Source: Competibacteraceae bacterium UBA2792
GTDB lineage: Bacteria > Pseudomonadota > Gammaproteobacteria > Competibacterales > Competibacteraceae
Reading direction: 5' to 3'
DNA: 15,702 nt
Assembly (NCBI GenBank): GCA_002352125.1
Contig: DEHU01000282.1
Span: 1-15,702 of the forward strand
How positions within the stretch are numbered: the stretch's first letter is position 1; each line of letters starts with the position of its first letter. Shown one piece after another: positions 1-9,078 of this stretch. Made by a program: the position numbers and the translations under genes. Under the pieces are notes generated by a model, which was given only the letters and a program-made list of their open reading frames with translations, made no database searches and had not been told where the DNA came from.

Positions 1-1135
1 ATCGGACCAGCATCGCGGCTGGTTCCAGTCCTCGCTGCTGGCGTCGGTGGCGATGCGCGGCGTCGCGCCCTACAAGGGACTGTTGACCCACGGCTTCACC
101 GTGGATGCCCAAGGCCGCAAGATGTCGAAATCGCTGGGCAACGTGGTCGCACCGCAAAAGGTGGTCAACTCGCTGGGCGCCGACGTGTTACGGCTGTGGG
201 TGGCAGCGACCGACTATCGCGGCGAGATGGGCGTCTCCGACGAGATACTCAAGCGCATGGCCGATTCCTACCGGCGGATGCGCAACACCGCCCGCTTCCT
301 GCTGGCTAACCTCAACGGCTTTGATCCGGCTCAGCATTTAGTGCCGCCGGAACGGATGCTGGCACTGGACCGCTGGGCGGTAGACCGCGCCTGCCGTTTG
401 CAGGAAGAAATCCTGGAAGCTTACGACCAATACCTGTTCCACCTGATCTACCAGAAGATCCACAACTTCTGCTCGGTGGATATGGGCAGCCTGTATCTGG
501 ACATCATCAAGGATCGCCAATACACCACCCCGCGCGACAGCGTCGCCCGCCGCTCGGCGCAGACCGCGATGTATCACATCCTGGAAGCGATGACCCGCTG
601 GCTGGCGCCGGTTTTGAGCTTCACCGCCGAGGAAATCTGGCGCAACGCGCCGGGCGAGCGCGGCCCGTCGGTATTCCTCGCGACCTGGTACAACGGACTG
701 TTCGCGGCCGGCGACAACGACCCGTTTGGCGCAACCTACTGGGAACGGTTGCTCGGCGTTCGCGAAGCGATCAGCAAGGAACTCGAAAAGCTTCGGGTAG
801 CCGGCGGTATCGGTTCCGGGCTGGACGCCGAAGTGGATTTGTATTGCGATGGCGCGCTAGCGGCCGACTTGGGCAAGCTGGCCGACGAATTGCGCTTCTT
901 CCTGATCACTTCCTATGCCCGGCTGCACCCCCTGGCAGCGAAACCGGCGGAAGCGGTCGAGGTCCAAATCAACGGGCAACCGCTGGCGATTCGAGTTTCG
1001 CCTAGCGCCCATGCCAAATGCGTGCGCTGCTGGCATCACCGCGAGGATGTGGGCCAGCATTCCGAGCACCCCGAACTGTGCGGGCGGTGCGTGGAAAACG
1101 TTGCCGGCAGCGGCGAAATCCGGCGTTACGCCTAA
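1..1135 (+). CDS. ileS: Isoleucine--tRNA ligase, C-terminal part (5' end outside window)
   Basis: Cytoplasmic class I aminoacyl-tRNA synthetase that charges tRNA-Ile. Only the last 377 residues are present; the reading frame is open from base 2 and begins [13 protein letters not shown], a stretch typical of the IleS catalytic core. The class I signature KMSKS is encoded at 119-133. An anticodon-binding helical domain follows, and the C-terminus carries the IleS zinc site with CVRC and CGRC cysteine pairs at 1019-1030 and 1079-1090, separated by a His-rich loop. The zinc-bearing C-terminus marks the bacterial IleS type found in Proteobacteria. The stop codon TAA shares its last base with the ATG of lspA, so the two are co-transcribed and probably translationally coupled. 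The rest of the gene, including the HIGH motif and editing domain, must lie to the left. Nothing looks broken in the visible part. Confidence 0.97.
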   Translation, partial: SDQHRGWFQSSLLASVAMRGVAPYKGLLTHGFTVDAQGRKMSKSLGNVVAPQKVVNSLGADVLRLWVAATDYRGEMGVSDEILKRMADSYRRMRNTARFLLANLNGFDPAQHLVPPERMLALDRWAVDRACRLQEEILEAYDQYLFHLIYQKIHNFCSVDMGSLYLDIIKDRQYTTPRDSVARRSAQTAMYHILEAMTRWLAPVLSFTAEEIWRNAPGERGPSVFLATWYNGLFAAGDNDPFGATYWERLLGVREAISKELEKLRVAGGIGSGLDAEVDLYCDGALAADLGKLADELRFFLITSYARLHPLAAKPAEAVEVQINGQPLAIRVSPSAHAKCVRCWHHREDVGQHSEHPELCGRCVENVAGSGEIRRYA

Positions 1136-1605
1136 TGGCTACGCCCAAGTGGTGCTGGTGGTTGAGCGGAACGGTCGTGGCGCTCGATCAGGCTACCAAA
1201 CACCTTGCCGAAACGCTGCTGGCGATGCACCAACCGGTACCGGTGCTGCCGTCGTTCAACCTGACGCTGACGTATAACACCGGCGCAGCGTTCAGCTTTC
1301 TCGCCGGTGCCGACGGTTGGCAACGCTGGTTTTTTCTGGGCTTGGGCACGGCGGTCAGCATCGGCCTGATCGCCTGGCTGTGGCGGCTCAAACCGGGGGA
1401 TAGCTGGCTGGCGGCGGCGCTAGCGCTGATTTTGGCCGGTGCGGTCGGTAATCTGATCGACCGTGCCTGGCTCGGACAGGTGATCGATTTTATCCAGGTT
1501 TATTACGACCGCTGGTATTTCCCGGTTTTCAACATCGCGGATATTTCCATCAATATCGGCGCGGCGCTGCTAGTGGTGGATAGTTTGCTGCGGAGAAACG
1601 CATGA
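1135..1605 (+). CDS. lspA: Lipoprotein signal peptidase (signal peptidase II)
   Basis: Inner-membrane aspartyl protease that cleaves the signal peptide from diacylglyceryl-modified prolipoproteins. The product is 156 residues, normal for the family. I chose the ATG at 1135 because it overlaps the ileS stop (TAATG) and gives an N-terminus beginning [19 protein letters not shown], where the conserved early Asp-Gln lies in the first membrane helix. The longer frame that starts at 1018 lies inside ileS and is not needed. Family motifs are clear: [10 protein letters not shown] at residues 47-56, GNLIDR at 105-110, then the two Asp residues that match the catalytic dyad, D118 in VIDFI and D136 in FNIADISI. 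Four hydrophobic segments are visible. The stop codon overlaps the ispH start in ATGA. In Pseudomonas and E. coli an FKBP-type isomerase gene (fkpB) lies between lspA and ispH; it is absent here. Confidence 0.97.
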   Translation: MATPKWCWWLSGTVVALDQATKHLAETLLAMHQPVPVLPSFNLTLTYNTGAAFSFLAGADGWQRWFFLGLGTAVSIGLIAWLWRLKPGDSWLAAALALILAGAVGNLIDRAWLGQVIDFIQVYYDRWYFPVFNIADISINIGAALLVVDSLLRRNA

Positions 1606-2540
1606 GCGCCCACATTCATCTCGCCAATCCGCGCGGCTTTTGCGCCGGGGTGGACCGGGCCATCGGTATCGTCGAACGGGCGCTGGATCTGTTCGGTGCG
1701 CCGATCTACGTGCGCCACGAAGTGGTACACAACCGATTCGTGGTCGATAACCTGCGCCAGCGGGGAGCAGTATTCGTCGAGGAACTGGACGAAGTGCCGG
1801 ACGACGCGACGGTGATCTTCAGCGCTCACGGCGTATCCCGGACAGTGCGAGAGCAGGCGGAACAACGCGGCCTCAAGGTATTCGACGCTACCTGCCCGCT
1901 GGTGACAAAGGTGCACATGGAAGTCAGTCGCCATGCTCGCGCCGGCCACGATGTGATCCTGATCGGCCACGCTGGCCATCCCGAAGTCGAAGGCACTATG
2001 GGCCAATACGACGAGGGCCAGGGTGGACGGATGTACTTGGTGGAAACGGTCGAGGACGTTTTGGCGCTGGCGGTATACGATCCCGCCGGGCTGGCTTACG
2101 TCACCCAAACCACTCTATCGGTAGACGACACGGCTCGGATCGTCGCCGCCTTGCGCGAGCGATTCCCGGCCATTCAAGGACCGCGTAAGGACGACATCTG
2201 CTATGCCACCCAGAACCGGCAGGATGCCGTCAAGGAGTTATCGGGGCGCTGCGAACTGCTGCTGGTGGTCGGTTCGCGCAGCAGTTCCAATTCCAACCGG
2301 CTGCGGGAACTGGCGGAGAAAGAAGGGACGCCGGCCTATCTGATCGATGGACCGGCGGATATCGACTCTGCTTGGCTAGCAGGCAAAACCGCTATCGGCG
2401 TCACCGCCGGCGCTTCGGCGCCCGAAGTGCTGGTGCAACAGGTGATCGACCGCTTACGCGAACTGGGTGCCGCCACGGTCGCGGAAAGCGCCGGGCGGGA
2501 GGAAAACGTGGTGTTCTCGTTGCCGAAAGAGTTGCGGTAA
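1602..2540 (+). CDS. ispH: 4-hydroxy-3-methylbut-2-enyl diphosphate reductase
   Basis: Iron-sulfur enzyme (also called LytB) that reduces HMBPP to isopentenyl and dimethylallyl diphosphate, the last step of the MEP isoprenoid pathway in the cytoplasm. The product has 312 residues, as expected. The three cluster cysteines are C14 (PRGFCAGV), C98 (DATCPLV) and C200 (DDICYATQ). Substrate-site residues seen in the family are also present: H43 (HEVVHN), H76 (SAHGVS), H126 and E128 (GHPEVEGT) and the TQTTLS stretch near residue 170. The C-terminal SSNSNRL and GASAPE motifs are intact. The start ATG at 1602 overlaps the lspA stop by four bases, which supports this start and translational coupling. 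It is the last gene of the plus-strand operon; a hairpin lies 50 bases beyond its stop, and the next gene, pilE, is convergent. Confidence 0.98.
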   Translation: MSAHIHLANPRGFCAGVDRAIGIVERALDLFGAPIYVRHEVVHNRFVVDNLRQRGAVFVEELDEVPDDATVIFSAHGVSRTVREQAEQRGLKVFDATCPLVTKVHMEVSRHARAGHDVILIGHAGHPEVEGTMGQYDEGQGGRMYLVETVEDVLALAVYDPAGLAYVTQTTLSVDDTARIVAALRERFPAIQGPRKDDICYATQNRQDAVKELSGRCELLLVVGSRSSSNSNRLRELAEKEGTPAYLIDGPADIDSAWLAGKTAIGVTAGASAPEVLVQQVIDRLRELGAATVAESAGREENVVFSLPKELR

Positions 2541-2590
2541 CTCGCCGCTTCTGAGCACAACGTCCACCCTATCCGAACCAGCGATCAAAT

Positions 2591-2622
2591 CGAGGGCCGC
2601 AACCGCAACTTTACGGCCCTCG
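2591..2622. terminator. Hairpin between convergent ispH and pilE, possible bidirectional terminator
   Basis: A perfect 9-bp inverted repeat, CGAGGGCCG at 2591-2599 and CGGCCCTCG at 2614-2622, encloses a 14-nt loop. It lies in the 93-bp gap between the ispH stop (2540) and the pilE stop (2634), where both operons need an end. After the stem the minus strand reads ATTTGATC, a weak U-run; the plus strand has no U-run. It therefore fits pilE termination better than ispH termination and may act only as an RNA-stabilising stem. Confidence 0.5.
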
Positions 2623-2633
2623 CTATTCGCCGG

Positions 2634-3137
2634 CTACCAGCACCGCGCAGCGGCATCCCTGTCGGCAGCGGCGGCGCTGTTCGTACATTTAGTACCGCCT
2701 AAAATACATTTCACTCCAGTATTGTTCAGGGTCAGATTGCCGCAAATCGTATCGCTGACTTGCGGCCCCACCCGCGTGGCCGTGAGAGTAAAGGTATTCG
2801 GCTGGGGCGCAGCCACCGCAATCGTGTAGTAACCACCGGGCGGTCCTCCTTCCTTGGGAGACTGGGTGAACGGCAACGCCACCGCCACGCCTGCCCGCGT
2901 TTGGTCATACCGGTTATTTTCTGTGTAGAACCGCTCCATCCATTGCGCCAGTTCCAACAGCACGGCTTCGGCATCCGCCCGGCGCGACTTGCGCACGCTG
3001 TCCTGATAGGTCGGATAAGCGATCGCGGCCAAGATGCCGATGATCGCCAATACGATCATCAGTTCGATCAGGGTATAGCCGCCCCGCTTGCCGACGTTTT
3101 GCCATCTTGCGATTTGACTGTTATCGACATCCATCAT
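2634..3137 (-). CDS. pilE: Type IV minor pilin PilE
   Basis: Minor pilin, inserted in the inner membrane and then into the pilus, probably as part of the tip priming complex. The product has 167 residues. The class III prepilin site is clear: a positively charged leader of 20 residues ends in RGG, cleavage follows G20, and the mature protein starts [20 protein letters not shown] with Glu at +5. After the N-terminal helix comes the [16 protein letters not shown] segment typical of PilE. The C-terminal half holds four cysteines (in TICGN, VKCIL, TKCTN and ARCW) that can form disulfide loops. The ATG at 3137 overlaps the pilY1 stop (ATGA), and GGAG lies 5 nt upstream at 3143-3146; a second ATG directly follows. 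It is the last gene of the minor-pilin operon, the same position as in Pseudomonas. A major-pilin role is unlikely given this context, but sequence alone cannot fully exclude it. Confidence 0.93.
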   Translation of the reverse strand: MMDVDNSQIARWQNVGKRGGYTLIELMIVLAIIGILAAIAYPTYQDSVRKSRRADAEAVLLELAQWMERFYTENNRYDQTRAGVAVALPFTQSPKEGGPPGGYYTIAVAAPQPNTFTLTATRVGPQVSDTICGNLTLNNTGVKCILGGTKCTNSAAAADRDAAARCW

Positions 3138-6100
3138 TGGAACTCCACTTGCCGCCAGGATTGCCGGCCAATCTCGCTATCGACAATGGGCAAATCCACC
3201 ACCCCGCCTTCGGAAGTACTGACGTAAATCATCGTCTTCTTCAAGTCAGGAGCCTTCATTGCGGTGGGCGCCGAAGCGATGCTATCGATTTGCGCGCTGC
3301 TGGGCGCAAATCCGGTGGAGGTTTCGGTGACGGGCACGGTCGAGTTATTCACGCCCAGGAAGCTTGTGGACAACCGCTTGCCGGTCACGGCATCGAGAAT
3401 GTTTACCCAACTGGTACCTCCAAACTTGCAGGGATCGGGATCGGGCAAGATGCTGGTGAAAATCACCCGGCTACCGACGACCAAGGGATCGCCGGGCACT
3501 CGCTCGCCCGCTTCCTTCAAGTCGAGATACCAACCGCGCTGCTGATCCTTTGGCAAACCGGTCACCGAATCGGTGCCGCACTGCTTGTCCGCCGGCAAAG
3601 CGCCGTATTCCACGCAATTGGCGCTGGTGATCCGGAAAGTCTTGCCATCCACGGTAATGCTTCCCGTCGAGGTAACGGTACCCGACGTGCCGGCAAATTG
3701 GCAAGTCGGATCGACCGGATTACCCGGACAGAAAACCTGCGCTTGCAAGTTTGCACGGTTGAAACAGGCGGTCGTGACAACACCGAAGGCAACGCCGACA
3801 CACGAACCGGCATCCATGTCGTCCCATATCCCATAGAACGTTTGCCGGCTGGTGCTGCTTACATCGGTCGCACCCAGATACTTGCCCGTACCGAACAAGA
3901 CCATGTAGGTAAACTCCTCCAGCCGCGTGCTCGAATCGGTGTTCGCGTTCAATTTTGGATGCCGCGTGACCTGCGGAGCCGCCGTAATGGGCTGCACGTT
4001 GTTGCTGGCGTCTTTGGCGGTGAACAGCTTAGCGTAAGTCCAGTTATTGGGATTCGGATTCCGAATATCGAACCGCCACAAATTACCCGTCAGATCGCCC
4101 GCATAGATGAAATCGGCGATCCCGTCCCCGTCGCCGTCGACGACGCTGGGCGTGGACAACCCCAGCCCTTCGCGCAGGTCGATCTTTCTGATGATGCTAC
4201 CGTTTTCGACGTTGACCACGAACAGAACGGCAGTCGTAGTGGGCGTAGCGGGAACGGTAACCGGTTTGTTGGGATTGTTGCTGTTGTAACCGTTGCCAAA
4301 GACGGCAACCCAAGGATTGTTGTCGAGATTGGTATCGTGGTCGCTCCGCCGCACCAGCGAGGGTTGGCTGAAGGTCAATCCTAGATCGGGATCTTTGAAT
4401 TCCCACAGCACTACGCTGTCGGCGTTGGCTTCGGTCAGCGACCCGGGATCGGTGACGTTGCCGTTACTATCGACCGTGCCCGCTTCGGTCACGTCCAGGG
4501 CGAAATAGCTGAGTCCTCCCGCCCGCAAACCACCGACCAACACCGTATGCCAACTCTCGTCGCTAAATTGCACGTCGAGCGCGGTCGGCGAGGCGTCCAC
4601 GTAAAACTGATGCTGCTGAGCGTAGCTCAACTGGGTCAGTGCGTTCAGCTTCGGATACAGTTCGCTCGGGACATACGCGAACACCTCCTTGCCGGTATTG
4701 GCATCGAAACCGTGCAACATGCCATCGTTGGCGCCGACATACACCATGGGGCGGCGATTGAGGCGCGCATCGGCAAAAGTTTGATAGTTGCCAAAAGGAT
4801 AGCCCGCATCGGGAGGACCAACGTAGAACGGATTGGAATTGACGATGTCGCCGAGCGTGTTGCGAATGACCTGATTGGTATCCTCGTCGACATCGATGCG
4901 CTTACGGAATTGATCTTCGTTGCTGGCATCGCCACGAAGATAGGCAAGACGTAGCGCGCCTTGATTATCACTACCATCCAAGGCGCTGATCTGGGCGGGA
5001 TCGAGCGCGGTGGGGCTGCTGGTCGGGACGCTGCTCGGCCAACGAAAGGCGATACCGTTACCGTTGGAGGGCTTGTAGGTCAAAATCTGACGGTCATTAG
5101 GGGCCAGTTGGTTAGTTGCATCTTGGGTCCTCCAATCCCTCTGCGGTTTCCCATCGGCGTCGAGCTGGATCTGGCCCGTGGCCGGATCCACGAGCAGCGC
5201 GCGCACTTCGCCGTTCCAAACGCCGCTCTTGAAACGAGCCTGATAGACCCGGCTGCCGGCAAACAGCGACCCGGAATTGACGGCCACCGACGCCGCCGAA
5301 CCGGTGCGGCTGATGATCTGCTCGAAAGTGTCGCGCAACTGCTCTTTCAGTTTGCCCGCATTGGTCACCAGGAAGTAGTTGTCGGGTTTACCGTCACCGT
5401 CCTTGTCCCATTCCTTGTCTTGATCGGGAAGGTCGTTCGAGTCGGCATCGATGAAGCCACCCCACTTGGCTGCGTACCAGAGCGGGTCGTGGGGAATCAG
5501 CGAAGCCGTGCTGGCATTGACGCCAGCGGTAAAGGTGCGAGTCGCGGTCAAGGGTAAAGCGGCATTATCATCCCAGCCCGCAGTGGTACTCGGAGCGGGC
5601 GGAATCCCAACGAAAGTGGGGGGCGTGTCGAGGAAGTAGTCCGGGTCGCTAGTGGCAGCGGTATCGGTGTCCCGAACTTCCAGGTAAACGCCATCCGCCG
5701 TAGTGCCCGAGATGACGTAACCCATGTGTTGAATCACGCCACCGGCGGCATAATCGGATGAAAGATTTACGACCAGTTGACCGGACGCATTGACCGAGAA
5801 CGTATAGGTCACGATCGCATCCATGTCGTGATCGGAACCGTATTCCGAATCTTCGTAATTCAGGCGGAACTTGATGTAAGGCCGACCGCCGTTAACCGTA
5901 GCATCCAGGTTGCCTGCCCCCGTGTTGGCGATGGTTTCGACATAAAAATCGACGATCGTATTGGTCGGTTGGAATTGCCCTTGCGTCGCGCTGATACCGC
6001 TACCGCTGACCGACTTGGCAAACGGCACCACGGTAATGATCTTTTTATTTGCATCGTTATAGCTGGGAGTCGGTATTTCGATTGATGGCAAAGGCGAAGA

Positions 6101-8383
6101 CAAGGCAACGCCGAACGTGTCAGTCGTGACAAGATGCGGGTTGCCAGTTCCGACAGTAATCTGCCTTACACCGGTTGTCTTGCCGAAATAGGCCACGCTG
6201 GCCGCATAGTAACCACCCTGACGGGTTGGCTCTTCCGGCGACAGACCGCGGATATCGCCGAAGCTGTCAACGCTCTTTGGAGTTGGTGCGGTATCGTAAA
6301 CACTGCCCGATTGGCCGATGAAGATGTTCTTGGTGCCGCCTTCTTCTTCGTCCCAAATGGTTTCGCCGATGCTCGATACGCTTAAGCTTCCAATGTCGCT
6401 ACCGATACCAGTACCAAAATTGGTATTGACGCCAGGCAACTGGTCGGTATCGAAGGATGGAATATCGGCAATGACTACTTCGAATGGCTTGGAACAATAA
6501 GGATAGCCACCTTGATTTTCCGCCCGGAAAGGATCGGTCCAAGTCGGTTTAGGCAAATTGAGGTTGTCGGCCGTATTAAATCCATCGAACTCGCCAGCCG
6601 TAACAGCATAGGCAGTGGTGGGGCTGGTTTTACCCGCGAAGTAACGGAGCCCTTCATACATCATCTCGGCGATAGGATTGCCCCACATCGCGCAACGGCC
6701 TTCCTGCATCGCGGTAACCATGGGGACTCCACAACCTCCATCGTTGTATGCGTAAGTCCCGCGAAACCCAACAATTCGAATATTATCGATCGTTCGCACG
6801 ATACTGCCTGCACTTCCCGGCGCTAAGAATTGTCCGGTAGTAGAATTGATTTCATTCGTAAACGACGATATGTTCTTCCGCAACAACCCGCCGGACAGGT
6901 GTTTCTTGAAAGAGCCGGTCAACAGGCCGAACGCCATACGGTCGGTCTCACCATACTCGTGCAATAGACCGGTCGGTTTGTAAACGGTCGGACTGCTTTC
7001 CGGGTAACCTTTGCACTCCGGCTCCAAAAGACCACTCACGCAAGCTTTGACGCGAACCGTGTAATCGGTGAGAGTGGATGTTGGAATGGTGCGCTGCCAC
7101 CACAAATAATAGCTGTCGCTCCCAGCGTTTTCCTCCTGGCGAAATTCGATGGTGTGGGAACCAGCGGTCAGGGTGATAGTACCGCTGTAAGTCTGGCAAC
7201 TACATGCTGCGTGTGCACCATAATAACCGGCCACGGCAGTACCATCGATGAGTACTTCAACCGCATCATCGCCATCGACGGCAAACGTATAAGTACCGCC
7301 TGCCGGAATCAAAATTTGCCCGGTAAAGACGGTAAGGTAATCATCGCTCCTGCCAAAAGGATTGCCGCTGCCATCAATCTTGCTAGCTGGGCCAGAGCCA
7401 AATCGGTTGGCCGTCGTAGCATAGGTCGTCACCATTTGAGTGAATTCGGTGTGGTTATTGGGATGCGCAACATTAACATCGGTGCTTCCACCTTGTCTCA
7501 AATCGTAGGTTGTTTGAGTCAGGTTAGTGAAATACTGGCTGGGTACCTTCTCCCAAAAGGTACTTCCGGTTACAGCACAATTGGTTCGTATTTCGCTACC
7601 GCCGGTCGTAATTCCAGAGACGCACTGATCGCCTGCCACCGGCCGTTCGATCGACAGCCAGTTCCAAACCCGGAAATTACTGTTGGTAAGTACTCGCAAA
7701 AGGGGAAGTTGTGACGTATCGTTTTGCAACGTCGTATTGGCGAATAAATGCCGCGTACCGGTTGCTGGCAATGACAGCGGAGCATATTCAGAGATGTTGT
7801 AACCATCATGAGCAATACTGGTGTATTCCTTGCCCCAACTGTGCGCATCTTGGGGAATACGGGACCGTTCCAAGACGGTTTCCGTAGTGCTATCCGTATA
7901 GCGATAACCACCATAAAGTACTCGCCGTATAGCATCGATGCGCGATGTGGTTAGATAATTGAGAAAATCACCACTCCAGCCACTCGAACAGGTTTTGGTG
8001 CGACTATCTCTTCTCCCTTGAATTTGAGCTTGCGTCATCGTGATGGGCTGAAAAACCCCACTACTATAGCTATAACATTTATACGAATCGAAATAGCCGT
8101 AATAGTCTAACGCTTTCCCGTTCTGAGTGAGATTGGGTTTATATCCAACATCGATTTCACCATCCTGGTTTACATCCGAGGCGTCGTTATACGCTTCGTA
8201 GTAAAGCTTATGATCGCGTCCCATGACCAGCATCGACAGCGGAACCCCATTTCCACCAAGAAACAGTGGTAAATTAGAGATATCGACAACTGCGCGGGCA
8301 GTCGACAAAGGCAGCATAGCCGCGAATCCCAACAACAAACTGCCCAACAGGAATTGCCTATTCGTTTTTCGGCATTCGTTCAT
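3134..8383 (-). CDS. pilY1: PilY1-type pilus tip adhesin / biogenesis factor, large, with PA14-like module
   Basis: Secreted type IV pilus-associated protein of about 1,749 residues; Pseudomonas PilY1 is roughly 1,160. In the family it sits at the pilus tip, counteracts retraction and takes part in adhesion and surface sensing. The chosen ATG at 8383 has GGAG 7 nt upstream and gives a clean signal peptide ending STARA after residue 31. A GTG at 8428 that overlaps the pilX stop would add 15 residues and lacks a spaced ribosome site. Domains in order: an N-terminal region with a DVNQDGEID loop (70-78) and no DxSxS metal site; a PA14-like beta module near 316-430; the GLLTGSF...GGLLRKNI region near 486-505; a middle beta-rich region; a DKDGDGKPD loop (993-1001); and the C-terminal PilC-type propeller from about 1181, with [12 protein letters not shown] (1216-1227), the calcium loop DGDGDGIAD (1416-1424) and GNLWRFDI. 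The stop overlaps pilE. Family assignment is firm; the N-terminal role is inferred. Confidence 0.93.
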   Translation of the reverse strand: MNECRKTNRQFLLGSLLLGFAAMLPLSTARAVVDISNLPLFLGGNGVPLSMLVMGRDHKLYYEAYNDASDVNQDGEIDVGYKPNLTQNGKALDYYGYFDSYKCYSYSSGVFQPITMTQAQIQGRRDSRTKTCSSGWSGDFLNYLTTSRIDAIRRVLYGGYRYTDSTTETVLERSRIPQDAHSWGKEYTSIAHDGYNISEYAPLSLPATGTRHLFANTTLQNDTSQLPLLRVLTNSNFRVWNWLSIERPVAGDQCVSGITTGGSEIRTNCAVTGSTFWEKVPSQYFTNLTQTTYDLRQGGSTDVNVAHPNNHTEFTQMVTTYATTANRFGSGPASKIDGSGNPFGRSDDYLTVFTGQILIPAGGTYTFAVDGDDAVEVLIDGTAVAGYYGAHAACSCQTYSGTITLTAGSHTIEFRQEENAGSDSYYLWWQRTIPTSTLTDYTVRVKACVSGLLEPECKGYPESSPTVYKPTGLLHEYGETDRMAFGLLTGSFKKHLSGGLLRKNISSFTNEINSTTGQFLAPGSAGSIVRTIDNIRIVGFRGTYAYNDGGCGVPMVTAMQEGRCAMWGNPIAEMMYEGLRYFAGKTSPTTAYAVTAGEFDGFNTADNLNLPKPTWTDPFRAENQGGYPYCSKPFEVVIADIPSFDTDQLPGVNTNFGTGIGSDIGSLSVSSIGETIWDEEEGGTKNIFIGQSGSVYDTAPTPKSVDSFGDIRGLSPEEPTRQGGYYAASVAYFGKTTGVRQITVGTGNPHLVTTDTFGVALSSPLPSIEIPTPSYNDANKKIITVVPFAKSVSGSGISATQGQFQPTNTIVDFYVETIANTGAGNLDATVNGGRPYIKFRLNYEDSEYGSDHDMDAIVTYTFSVNASGQLVVNLSSDYAAGGVIQHMGYVISGTTADGVYLEVRDTDTAATSDPDYFLDTPPTFVGIPPAPSTTAGWDDNAALPLTATRTFTAGVNASTASLIPHDPLWYAAKWGGFIDADSNDLPDQDKEWDKDGDGKPDNYFLVTNAGKLKEQLRDTFEQIISRTGSAASVAVNSGSLFAGSRVYQARFKSGVWNGEVRALLVDPATGQIQLDADGKPQRDWRTQDATNQLAPNDRQILTYKPSNGNGIAFRWPSSVPTSSPTALDPAQISALDGSDNQGALRLAYLRGDASNEDQFRKRIDVDEDTNQVIRNTLGDIVNSNPFYVGPPDAGYPFGNYQTFADARLNRRPMVYVGANDGMLHGFDANTGKEVFAYVPSELYPKLNALTQLSYAQQHQFYVDASPTALDVQFSDESWHTVLVGGLRAGGLSYFALDVTEAGTVDSNGNVTDPGSLTEANADSVVLWEFKDPDLGLTFSQPSLVRRSDHDTNLDNNPWVAVFGNGYNSNNPNKPVTVPATPTTTAVLFVVNVENGSIIRKIDLREGLGLSTPSVVDGDGDGIADFIYAGDLTGNLWRFDIRNPNPNNWTYAKLFTAKDASNNVQPITAAPQVTRHPKLNANTDSSTRLEEFTYMVLFGTGKYLGATDVSSTSRQTFYGIWDDMDAGSCVGVAFGVVTTACFNRANLQAQVFCPGNPVDPTCQFAGTSGTVTSTGSITVDGKTFRITSANCVEYGALPADKQCGTDSVTGLPKDQQRGWYLDLKEAGERVPGDPLVVGSRVIFTSILPDPDPCKFGGTSWVNILDAVTGKRLSTSFLGVNNSTVPVTETSTGFAPSSAQIDSIASAPTAMKAPDLKKTMIYVSTSEGGVVDLPIVDSEIGRQSWRQVEFQ

Positions 8384-8394
8384 TGCCATTCTCC
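8384..8394 (-). promoter_or_regulatory. Ribosome binding site that decides the pilY1 start
   Basis: The minus strand reads TTGGAGAATGGCAATG here. The GGAG core (8391-8394) has a 7-nt gap to the ATG at 8383-8381. An ATG six bases earlier in the same frame touches the GGAG and is too close, and the upstream GTG at 8428 has its GGAAG directly adjacent. The 8383 start is therefore favoured over the longer reading. Confidence 0.6.
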
Positions 8395-8424
8395 AATAAC
8401 GTGAGAAGGTAGTCCTTTCGGAGT

Positions 8425-9069
8425 TCACCTTCCGTAAACACTTTGCAACATAATTCGGGCCAAGGGTTGATTGGTGCTATCGGCCACCGCAATACCGTAT
8501 CCTTGCGTAGTGACACGATAATAAATCGTTATCGGCGCCGGGGCTCTTCCAATCACAAGCGAACCGATCTCGTACAAGTACTCGATGATATAGCGAGGCT
8601 GTCTCGAAACCGAGGCTAAAGCCGGCGGATGCGTAATAGTCGACGCTCCAACTGAAGTATTTAGAGACGTATATTGACCATATCCCCGGGAAGGACCAGT
8701 AGTATTCCAATTAATAGCGATCCATTTTGGTGGATTGGTATCCGCTGCCAGACACAATCCATTTAGGCTTGGGACGCTGGTATTGATACAATTCGCAGAG
8801 AAATTAAGCTTCTTATAATCGCTCGGGCGCACCTTACGAAAAGTGATCGGATCTTTGTTGCTTATGTCTTGCTCGCCATCCTGCAAGCCTAATTCCGCAG
8901 CCTGGAACGCATTATTCAAATCGCGCACATTGCCCGACATCCGTTCTTCTAAAATCGTCGTTCTTATGCCTGCCGTACCGAGAATGAACATCAGCAACAA
9001 AATGATCAAACCAATAATCAAAGCGCTACCTGCTTGGTGTTTTCTCATAATCAATTGCTTGTCAATCAT
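8425..9069 (-). CDS. pilX: Type IV minor pilin PilX
   Basis: Minor pilin of the tip complex, 214 residues. The leader MIDKQLIMRKHQAG is followed by SALIIGLIILLLMFILGTAG and then RTTILEERMSGNVRDLNNAFQAAELGL, the PilX N-terminal signature (ERM-x-GN-x-RD...FQAAE). Predicted prepilin peptidase cleavage is after G14. The residue at +5 of the mature protein is Ile, not Glu, as in K-type pseudopilins. The start at 9069 is 9 nt after the pilW stop and lacks a strong ribosome site; ATG at 9048 (codon 8) would leave a leader of only seven residues and is possible. The stop overlaps the alternative GTG start of pilY1. The gene is visibly AT-richer than the flanking operons: a line I counted, 8761-8820, has 22 G+C in 60 bases. 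Confidence 0.9.
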   Translation of the reverse strand: MIDKQLIMRKHQAGSALIIGLIILLLMFILGTAGIRTTILEERMSGNVRDLNNAFQAAELGLQDGEQDISNKDPITFRKVRPSDYKKLNFSANCINTSVPSLNGLCLAADTNPPKWIAINWNTTGPSRGYGQYTSLNTSVGASTITHPPALASVSRQPRYIIEYLYEIGSLVIGRAPAPITIYYRVTTQGYGIAVADSTNQPLARIMLQSVYGR

Positions 9070-9078
9070 AAAAATATT

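Noticed and set aside
1503..2108. Minus-strand frame of 201 codons opposite lspA and ispH
   Set aside because: Both genes on the plus strand have intact catalytic motifs here; the antisense product is unrecognisable.
3107..4384. Open plus-strand frame of 425 codons opposite the 3' end of pilY1 and pilE
   Set aside because: It is antisense to conserved PilY1 propeller and PilE sequence, its translation resembles no family I know, and it has the composition expected of a mirror frame.
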